This document shows positions 22,056 through 27,861 of a stretch of 27,861 nt of DNA, one piece after another (position 1 is the first letter of the stretch; every line of letters starts with the position of its first letter). Source of the stretch: Pseudomonadota bacterium. Its GTDB lineage: Bacteria; Pseudomonadota; Alphaproteobacteria; Kiloniellales; J153. The position numbers were made by a program, and so were the translations under genes. Location of the stretch: the NCBI GenBank assembly GCA_022572105.1, contig JACZWN010000013.1, forward strand, positions 1-27,861, read 5' to 3'. The notes beneath the pieces are model-generated. The model did not search any database, was not told where the DNA came from, and was given only the letters and a program-made list of their open reading frames with translations.

Positions 22056-23654
22056 ATGTTATTACTGAAAGGAAAATTGGCGGGTGCCCTTGCGACTGGG
22101 GCCCTGATCGCCGCGTTCGCGACCACCGGGCTGGTCTCCGGGGCGGCCGCGCAATCCGTGCTGCGGGCCAAAATTCACGCGGACCTCAAGAACACCGATC
22201 CGATCTGGACCACGGCCTACATCACCCGGAACTTCGGCTACATGGTCTACGACACGCTGTTTGCGATGGACGCGGACTTCAACGTCCAGCCGCAGATGGC
22301 CGAATCCTACGAGGTCAGCGACGATGGCAAGGTCTACACCATCAAGCTGCGCCCGGGCCTGAAGTGGCACGACGGCACGCCCGTGACCTCGGAGGACAGC
22401 ATCGCCTCGATCGCCCGTTGGGGCAAGCGCGACGGCATGGGCCAGCAGCTCGCGGCCGTGACCGCGGCCATGGAGGTGGTCGACGACTCGACCTTCAAGA
22501 TCATCCTGACCGAGCCCTGGGGCCTGGTGCTGCAGGCGCTCGGCAAGATGAGCTCGAACGTGCCGTTCATGATGACCAAGGAGATGGCCGCGACCGACCC
22601 CTTCGAGCAGGTGCCGGAGATCATCGGCTCGGGCCCGTTCAAGTTCGTCAAGGAGGAATGGGTCCCCGGCGCCAAGGTCGTCTTCGTCAAGAACGAGGAC
22701 TACGTGCCGCGCCCCGAGCCGGCGAGCGCTGCCGCCGGCGGCAAGGTCGTCCACTTCGACCGCGTCGAGTGGCTCTACATCCCGGACCAAAACAGCGCCA
22801 TGAACGCGCTGATCAACGCCGAGATCGACTACTTCGAGGACCCGCAGGCCGACCTGCTTCCGGTTCTCGAGGCCTCGCCGGGCATCGTCATCGAGTCCCT
22901 CGACCCCTTCGGCAGCCAGGGCTGGATCAGGATGAACCACCTGAACCCGCCGTTCGACGACGTGCGCGCGCGCCAGGCGGTGCAGTTGATCGTCGATCAG
23001 GAGATGTATCTGCGCGCCATCGTCGGCGATCCCAAGCTGTTCCAGGTCTGCCCGTCGATGTTCGTATGCGACACGCCGTTCGCGAACGACGCCGGCTCCG
23101 AGCGGGTCATGACCCAGGACTTCGAAAGGGCCAAGGCCCTGCTCGCGGAATCGGGCTACAAGGGTGAGAAGGTCGTGCTCATGCACCCGACCGACCTGCA
23201 GACGCTGAGCAGCGCCAGCCAGGTCACCGCCCAGCTCCTGCGTCAGCTCGGCATCAACCTCGAGGTCCAGGCGATGGACTGGTCGACGCTGACCTCGCGC
23301 CGCGCCGAGACCAAGTCGATCGCCGACGGCGGCTGGAACATCTTCCACACCTCGTGGATCGCGCCCGACCTGATCACCCCGGTCGCCAACATCGGCGTTT
23401 CGGGTGGGTGCGAGGAGAAGGCCTGGTTCGGCTGGCCCTGCGACCCCAAGATCGAGGCGCTGCGCGCCGACTTCGCGCGCGCGACCGACCTCGACAAGCA
23501 GAAGGCCATCGCCCGGGAGATCCAGCAGCGGGCCATGGATATCGTCACCTACGTGCCGCTCGGCCAGTACAAGGCTCCGGTCGCCTACCGCGACAATCTC
23601 CAGGGCGTGATCAAGGCGCCGGTGACGCTGTTCTGGAACATCTCGAGGAAGTAA
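22056..23654 (+). CDS. Family-5 extracellular peptide-binding protein of an ABC transporter (DppA/OppA-like)
   Basis: 532 residues. GGGAGG precedes the ATG by 6 bases. Signal peptide about 1-32 (cleavage near GAAAQS). Seen: GYMVYDTLFAMDADFNVQPQ followed by MAESYEVSDDGKVYTIKLRP and GLKWHDGTPVTSED, which together form the SBP_bac_5 signature region; later GSGPFKFVKEEWVPGAKVVF and DVRARQAVQLIVDQ. It captures peptides or similar solutes in the periplasm for the permease/ATPase set encoded on the opposite strand downstream. Cysteines at CPSMFVCDTP and GGCEEKAWFGWPCDP may form disulfides. Transcribed separately from its permeases and ended by a strong terminator. Confidence 0.92.
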   Translation: MLLLKGKLAGALATGALIAAFATTGLVSGAAAQSVLRAKIHADLKNTDPIWTTAYITRNFGYMVYDTLFAMDADFNVQPQMAESYEVSDDGKVYTIKLRPGLKWHDGTPVTSEDSIASIARWGKRDGMGQQLAAVTAAMEVVDDSTFKIILTEPWGLVLQALGKMSSNVPFMMTKEMAATDPFEQVPEIIGSGPFKFVKEEWVPGAKVVFVKNEDYVPRPEPASAAAGGKVVHFDRVEWLYIPDQNSAMNALINAEIDYFEDPQADLLPVLEASPGIVIESLDPFGSQGWIRMNHLNPPFDDVRARQAVQLIVDQEMYLRAIVGDPKLFQVCPSMFVCDTPFANDAGSERVMTQDFERAKALLAESGYKGEKVVLMHPTDLQTLSSASQVTAQLLRQLGINLEVQAMDWSTLTSRRAETKSIADGGWNIFHTSWIAPDLITPVANIGVSGGCEEKAWFGWPCDPKIEALRADFARATDLDKQKAIAREIQQRAMDIVTYVPLGQYKAPVAYRDNLQGVIKAPVTLFWNISRK

Positions 23655-23688
23655 ACGCGAAAACCGGTCCGCACGGACCCAAACACTG

Positions 23689-23726
23689 CGGCCGCCATCC
23701 TCCCCTGGATGGCGGCCGTTTTCTTT
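23689..23726 (+). terminator. Strong intrinsic terminator
   Basis: CGGCCGCCATCC and GGATGGCGGCCG form a perfect 12-bp stem with a 6-base loop, followed by TTTTCTTT. It ends 17 bp before the stop of the convergent ATPase gene and terminates the binding-protein transcript. On the minus strand the stem is followed by CAGTGTTT, so any bidirectional action would be weak. Confidence 0.88.
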
Positions 23727-23742
23727 GCAGCGCGCGTCCCGC

Positions 23743-24858
23743 TCAGGCGGTGGCGCTCGCCCGCTTCTCGAGCTTGATCGGCGGCGCGCCGACCTCGCGC
23801 AGATGGCAGGCGACGGCGTGGCCCGGCTGGACCTCGATGAGCGGCGGCTCCTCGTGGCGGCAGCGCTCCACGGCATAAGGGCAGCGGGTGTGAAAGCGGC
23901 AGCCGCTCGGCGGGTTGATCGGGCTCGGAACGTCGCCCTCCAGGATCAGGCGTTGGCGCGAGATCTCGGGATCGGGCACGGGCACGGCGGCCAGCAGCGC
24001 CTCCGTATAGGGATGTAGCGGCGTCGTGAACAGGGTCCGCTTGTCGGTCAGCTCGACGATCTTGCCGAGATACATGACGGCCACACGGTGGCTGATGTGC
24101 TCGACCACCGCCAGGTCGTGGGAGATGAACAGGAAGGCGAGGCGGTACTCCACCTGCAGGTCCATCAGCAGGTTGATCACCTGGGCCTGGACCGAGACGT
24201 CGAGGGCGGAGACCGGTTCGTCGGCCACGATCAGGCTGGGATTGAGCGCCAGCGCGCGGGCGATGCCGAGCCTTTGGCGCTGGCCGCCGGAAAACTCGTG
24301 CGGATACTTGGCCATGTGCTCGCGCTTCAGGCCGACACGCGCGAACAGGGCCTCGGCCTGCTTCTCCCCGCCGATCGAGCCGCCGTCGAGGCCGTAGTTC
24401 TTGAGCGGCTCCCTGACGATGGCCCCGGCCGACATGCGTGGGTTGAGCGAGGAATAGGGGTCCTGAAAGACCATCTGCATCTCGCGCCGGTAGGGCCGCA
24501 GCCCTCGGCCGCTGACCGCCGTGATGTCGGTACCGAGGATCTTGACGACGCCCGCCGTAGGCTCCAGCAGGCGCATGACCAGCTTGCCGATGGTCGTCTT
24601 GCCGCAGCCGCTCTCGCCGACCAGCCCCAAGGTCTCGCCTCTGCGGATCGTGAAGGAGACCCCGTCGACGGCGTAGACCTGGCCCACCGTCGAGGACAGC
24701 AACCCCCTCTTGACGGGAAAGAACTTCTTCAGGTCCTGGACCTCGAGGACCGTTTCCGCATCGCCGTTGGTCGCGGCCCGCGCCGTCGCCGGGGTCATGT
24801 CACCCGGGGCCATGTCACTCGGGGCCATGTCACTCGGGGCCATGTCACTCGGGGCCAT
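23743..24858 (-). CDS. Oligopeptide/dipeptide ABC transporter ATP-binding protein (DppF/OppF type)
   Basis: 371 residues. Seen: VLEVQDLKKFFPVKRGLLSS, Walker A GESGCGKTT, Q-loop MVFQDPYSSLNPRM, signature FSGGQRQRLGIARAL, Walker B LIVADEPVSALD, and the C-terminal oligopeptide_HPY motif CRFHTRCPYAVERCRHEEPP (cysteines often bind an Fe-S cluster in OppDF-type proteins). The first ~25 residues are four copies of M-A-P-S/G-D followed by MTPAT, encoded by a 15-bp tandem repeat, with up to five in-frame ATGs. The first ATG (24858) has GGAGG 9 bases upstream inside the preceding gene and is taken as the start; any of the next four could also be used. Confidence 0.92.
   Translation of the reverse strand: MAPSDMAPSDMAPSDMAPGDMTPATARAATNGDAETVLEVQDLKKFFPVKRGLLSSTVGQVYAVDGVSFTIRRGETLGLVGESGCGKTTIGKLVMRLLEPTAGVVKILGTDITAVSGRGLRPYRREMQMVFQDPYSSLNPRMSAGAIVREPLKNYGLDGGSIGGEKQAEALFARVGLKREHMAKYPHEFSGGQRQRLGIARALALNPSLIVADEPVSALDVSVQAQVINLLMDLQVEYRLAFLFISHDLAVVEHISHRVAVMYLGKIVELTDKRTLFTTPLHPYTEALLAAVPVPDPEISRQRLILEGDVPSPINPPSGCRFHTRCPYAVERCRHEEPPLIEVQPGHAVACHLREVGAPPIKLEKRASATA
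24799..24858 (-). repeat. 15-bp tandem repeat at the stop-start junction of the two ATPase genes
   Basis: On the minus strand ATGGCCCCGAGTGAC occurs three times in a row (24858-24814), then ATGGCCCCGGGTGAC, then a partial ATGACCCCG. Each unit carries an ATG in the downstream gene's frame and the TGA that ends the upstream gene in another frame. Because the unit is 15 bp, changes in copy number keep both frames intact. Confidence 0.9.
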
Positions 24859-25906
24859 GTCGCAGGGCCTCCAGCCGCTCGGTTTCCCAGCAGGCCGCCC
24901 AGTGGTCCGGCCGGTGCTGCTCCAGGGGCGGCGCCTCGCGATGACAGCGCGCGGTCGCGAAGGTGCAGCGCGGCGCGAAGGCGCAACCCGGGATCGGCTC
25001 GATGAGCGAGGGCACCGTGCCCTCGATCTCCTGCAGGCGCCGGGTAGCGCCCTCCTCGACCACCTCGTTGAGCCGCGGGATCGAGCCCATGAGACCGTGG
25101 GTGTAGGGATGCAGGGGCCGGCTGAAGAGATCCTTGACCTTGGCTTCCTCCACCTTCCGGCCGGCGTACATGACCACGACCCGCTCGGCCGTCTCGGCGA
25201 TCACCCCCAGGTCGTGGGTGATCAGGATGATGGCGGCGCCGAGGTCCTTCTTGAGTTCCAGCATGAGGTTGAGGATCTGCGCCTGGATGGTGACGTCGAG
25301 CGCCGTGGTCGGCTCGTCGGCGATCAGGACCTTCGGATTGCACGACAGCGCCATGGCGATCATCACCCGTTGGCGCATGCCGCCGGAAAGCTGGTGCGGA
25401 TATTCGCCTAGGCGCTGCTTGGGATCGGGGATGCGCACCAGTTCGAGCATTTCGGCGGCGCGTTGGTTGGCCGCTTTCTTGGACAGCCCCTGGTGCAGGA
25501 CGATCGATTCCGTGATCTGCAGCCCGATGGTCAGCACCGGGTTGAGCGAGGTCATCGGCTCCTGAAAGATCATCGAAATCTCGTTGCCGCGCACGTTCCG
25601 GATCTTTCGGTCCGAGAGCGTCAGGAGGTCTCGTCCCTCGAAAAGGACCGTGCCGGACTCGATCTTGGCCGGCGGCTGGGGCAAGAGCTGCAGCATCGAC
25701 ATCGCGGTCACGCTCTTGCCGCAGCCGGATTCGCCCACGATGCCGAGCGTCTCGCCCCGGTTGAGCGTGAAGGAAACGCCCTCGACGGCGCGCACGATGC
25801 CGTCGCGGGTGTAGAAGTGGACGCGCAGATCGTCGACCTCGAGGATCGGGCGCCCGGGCTCCGCGCCGGGCGTGGGCGCCCGCTCGAAGGTCGCGGCCTC
25901 GGCCAT
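24845..25906 (-). CDS. Oligopeptide/dipeptide ABC transporter ATP-binding protein (DppD/OppD type)
   Basis: 353 residues. Seen: ILEVDDLRVHFYTRDGIVRA, Walker A GESGCGKSV, Q-loop MIFQEPMTSLNPVLTIG, signature LSGGMRQRVMIAMAL, Walker B VLIADEPTTALD, H-loop LITHDLGVIAE, and C-terminal CAFAPRCTFATARCHREAPP (oligo_HPY). The start ATG at 25906 directly follows the TAG of the permease C gene, and its end lies inside the first unit of the 15-bp tandem repeat, overlapping the next gene by 14 bp. It works as a heterodimer with the downstream ATPase. Confidence 0.93.
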   Translation of the reverse strand: MAEAATFERAPTPGAEPGRPILEVDDLRVHFYTRDGIVRAVEGVSFTLNRGETLGIVGESGCGKSVTAMSMLQLLPQPPAKIESGTVLFEGRDLLTLSDRKIRNVRGNEISMIFQEPMTSLNPVLTIGLQITESIVLHQGLSKKAANQRAAEMLELVRIPDPKQRLGEYPHQLSGGMRQRVMIAMALSCNPKVLIADEPTTALDVTIQAQILNLMLELKKDLGAAIILITHDLGVIAETAERVVVMYAGRKVEEAKVKDLFSRPLHPYTHGLMGSIPRLNEVVEEGATRRLQEIEGTVPSLIEPIPGCAFAPRCTFATARCHREAPPLEQHRPDHWAACWETERLEALRHGPE

Positions 25907-26788
25907 CTAGCCCATCCGCCGCGCGATGCGCGGATCCAGGGTGTCGCGCAGGCCGTCGCCGAGCACGTTGACGGTCAGCACCATGAGCGCCAGGCAGATG
26001 CCGGGGAACAGGAGGATCCAGGGCTTGATCTGGAAGTACACCCGGCCGTCCGCCATCATGTTGCCCCAGCTCGGCACTTCCGGCGGGGTGCCGGCGCCGA
26101 GGAAGCTCAGCAGCGCCTCGACGATGACCGCCGAGGCGCAGACGTAGGTCGCCTGCACAATGAGCGGGGCGAAGATATTGGGCAGGATGTGCCGAACCAG
26201 GATCCTGGGCAGGCGGGTCCCCGACGCCACCGCCGCCTCGACGAATGGCTGCTCGCGGATGGTCAGCACCACCGCGCGCACCAGGCGCACGACCCGGGGC
26301 ACCTCGGGCACCGTGATCGCGATGATGACGTTCTGCACGCTCGAGCCGAAGAGCGCCATCAGCGCGATGGCGAACAGGATGCCCGGGATCGCCATCAAGC
26401 CGTCCATGATGCGCATGACGATGGCGTCGACGATGCGGATGTAGCCGGCCACCAGGCCGATCGCCAGGCCGATGGCGGTGCTGAAAGTTGCGACCGCCAG
26501 GCCGACGGTGAGCGAGATCCGGGTGCCAAAGACCGTCCGTGCGTAGACGTCCCGGCCCAGATGGTCGGTGCCGAACCAGAACTCCTTGCTCGGCGGCTTC
26601 AGCCGGTCGATCGGATTAATAAAGAGCGGATCGGTCGCGAGCCAGGGCGCGAAGACCGCGACCGCCGCCATGAGGGCCAGGATCGAGGTGCCGATCACCA
26701 CCGTCGGATTGCGCCGCGCGAACTCGAGGACGCGGCCCAGCCAGCCCTGGGGTCTCTCGATTACGAACTCAGTCGATGTCGCGACCAT
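25907..26788 (-). CDS. Oligopeptide/dipeptide ABC transporter permease (DppC/OppC type)
   Basis: 293 residues. Seen: a first transmembrane segment VIGTSILALMAAVAVFAPWL, the OppC_N-type stretch FWFGTDHLGRDVYARTVFGT, the BPD coupling region EQPFVEAAVASGTRLPRIL followed by LPNIFAPLIVQATYVCASAV, and the end GDGLRDTLDPRIARRMG typical of DppC/OppC. Six transmembrane segments are expected. It lies 18 bp after permease B and abuts the ATPase D start. Confidence 0.93.
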   Translation of the reverse strand: MVATSTEFVIERPQGWLGRVLEFARRNPTVVIGTSILALMAAVAVFAPWLATDPLFINPIDRLKPPSKEFWFGTDHLGRDVYARTVFGTRISLTVGLAVATFSTAIGLAIGLVAGYIRIVDAIVMRIMDGLMAIPGILFAIALMALFGSSVQNVIIAITVPEVPRVVRLVRAVVLTIREQPFVEAAVASGTRLPRILVRHILPNIFAPLIVQATYVCASAVIVEALLSFLGAGTPPEVPSWGNMMADGRVYFQIKPWILLFPGICLALMVLTVNVLGDGLRDTLDPRIARRMG

Positions 26789-26806
26789 GTGCGCTTCGTC
26801 CCCGAA

Positions 26807-27646
26807 TCAGTAACGGATGCGTGGATCGAGGAAGGTATAGGCGATGTCGACCAGCAGGTTGATAAACACGTAGACCCCCGCGAACAGCAGGATAATGCCC
26901 TGAATGATCGGATAGTCGCGGCGCAGGATCGAGTCGACCGTGAGCCGCCCCAGCCCCGGGATGTTGAACACGCTCTCGGTCACCACGACGCCGCCGATCA
27001 AGAGCGCGATGCCGATGCCGATGATGGTCACGATCGGCACGGCCGCGTTCTTGAGCGCGTGGCGCATCAGAACCACGCTCGAGGCCAGGCCCTTGGCACG
27101 GGCCGTGCGGATATAGTCCTCGGTCAAGACCTCGAGCACGCTGGCCCGGGTGATACGCGCGATCAAGGCGCTGTAGAGCAGCGCCAGCGCCACGCTCGGC
27201 AGGGTGATGGAGCGCAGGAACGGGATGACGCCGTCCCTGTAGCTGACGTAGCCCTGAACCGGAAACCATTTCAGCTCGATCGCGAAGACGTACATCAGCA
27301 GGTAGCCGATGACGAAGACCGGAACCGAAAAGCCGAACACCGCGACGACCATGCTCAGGCGGTCGATCAAGGTGCCGGCGCGCCAGGCCGCGAGCACGCC
27401 GAGCGGCACCGCGAACAGGACGGCCATGATGATGGTGAAGATGGACAGCGCCAGCGTAGGCTCTATGCGCTGGGCGATCAGATGGGAGACCGGCAGGTCG
27501 GAGAAGATGGAGATCCCCAGGTCGCCCTGCATCAGCTGCCAGACCCAGGTGCCGAACTGAATGTAGATCGGCCGATCCAGGCCCAGCTTGGCGCGGATGC
27601 GCTTGATGTCCTCGGGGCTCGCATAGTCGCCGGCGATGATGGCGGC
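26807..27646 (-). pseudogene. 5'-truncated oligopeptide/dipeptide ABC transporter permease (DppB/OppB type)
   Basis: About 280 residues of a DppB/OppB-like permease without its N-terminus. Seen from the broken end: AAIIAGDYASPEDIKRIRAK, then GLDRPIYIQFGTWVWQLMQG, MQGDLGISIFSDLPVSHLIA, the coupling loop DYIRTARAKGLASSVVLMRH, and the end DIAYTFLDPRIRY. A normal member has about 30 more N-terminal residues with the first transmembrane helix and a GDP motif before the AAII stretch. Upstream of about 27,646 the frame stays open but reads unrelated sequence, because the DNA belongs to an acyl-CoA ligase gene on the other strand. The first in-frame ATG is at 27532. Loss of the first helix should impair the permease if the junction is real. 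Confidence 0.8.
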
Positions 27647-27861
27647 GAATTGCCGCGCGATGGCGAGGCCTTCGGCGAATTGATGGTGCGCGGCCCGTGG
27701 ACGGCGAGCGCCTATTACAATGATGCGGAAGCCACCAAGCAGTCCTTCAGCGCCGACGGCTGGTTCCGCACCGGCGACGTGGCGACCATCGACGGCGACG
27801 GGATCATGCAGATCGTCGACCGCAAGAAGGATGTCATCAAATCGGCGGGGGAGAGGGTCAG
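27647..27861 (+). CDS. Acyl-CoA ligase (AMP-binding family), internal fragment
   Basis: 71 codons running off the right end of the window, without a 5' end. The translation begins ELPRDGEAFGELMVRGPW, continues SADGWFRTGDVATIDGDG and reaches the A8 hinge motif as IVDRKKDVIKSAGERV. These are the conserved A7/A8 core blocks of fatty-acid/acyl-CoA synthetases (here medium/long-chain type). The ATP-binding P-loop region and everything before it are absent, because the sequence joins directly to the permease B gene. It cannot be judged functional from this window. Confidence 0.85.

Noticed and set aside
24799..24858. Tandem repeats as a possible CRISPR array
   Set aside because: The units are 15 bp, contiguous without spacers and in coding frame; this is a simple tandem repeat.

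Overview
The window is GC-rich chromosomal DNA (about two-thirds G+C by eye) from a proteobacterium, most likely an alphaproteobacterium of the Rhodospirillales type. The reasons are the DUF2336 protein, the CoxG-like protein, the many ABC uptake systems, and the dense packing with ATGA overlaps. I recognise no RNA gene, CRISPR array or complete mobile element.

Layout. 1-5.5 kb: a CoxG-like membrane-associated protein converges on a complete minus-strand branched-chain amino-acid-type ABC operon, livK-livH-livM-livG-livF. A perfect GC hairpin lies between livK and livH, and a GntR/FadR-like palindrome lies upstream of livK. 5.5-6.9 kb: two minus-strand genes, a DUF1186/SEC-C protein and a small conserved hypothetical. 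6.97-9.9 kb: an accessory, decayed segment. It holds a frameshifted ferredoxin-type C-terminal scrap, a 5'-truncated tyrosine recombinase, and a visibly AT-richer secreted M23-peptidase/Sel1/coiled-coil protein between two copies of a 28-bp direct repeat.

9.9-15.4 kb: a minus-strand run of six genes: a small periplasmic protein, a CxxC AhpD-like protein, a Tat-exported cysteine hydrolase, a DJ-1/PfpI protein, a disulfide-reductase-like flavoprotein and an FMN split-barrel protein. A divergent TetR regulator with three clustered cysteines faces it. Two matching palindromes in the shared upstream region suggest one regulon, probably for oxidant, electrophile or xenobiotic stress. This is the best candidate for an undescribed functional module here, but its function is inferred.

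15.4-19.5 kb: a small hypothetical gene between inverted 22-bp repeats, a DUF2336 protein, an orphan soluble PAS histidine kinase and a GNAT acetyltransferase. 19.6-23.7 kb: a metal-dependent amidohydrolase, a secreted hypothetical and a family-5 peptide-binding protein ending in a strong intrinsic terminator. 23.7-27.6 kb: the convergent peptide-transporter operon (permease B, permease C, ATPase D, ATPase F on the minus strand). A 15-bp tandem repeat lies exactly at the D/F stop-start junction. The B permease has lost its N-terminus: near 27,646 its coding sequence is abruptly replaced by the middle of an acyl-CoA ligase gene on the plus strand. That junction is either a real rearrangement or an assembly chimera.

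All family assignments come from reading motifs in the translated sequence. No database search was run.
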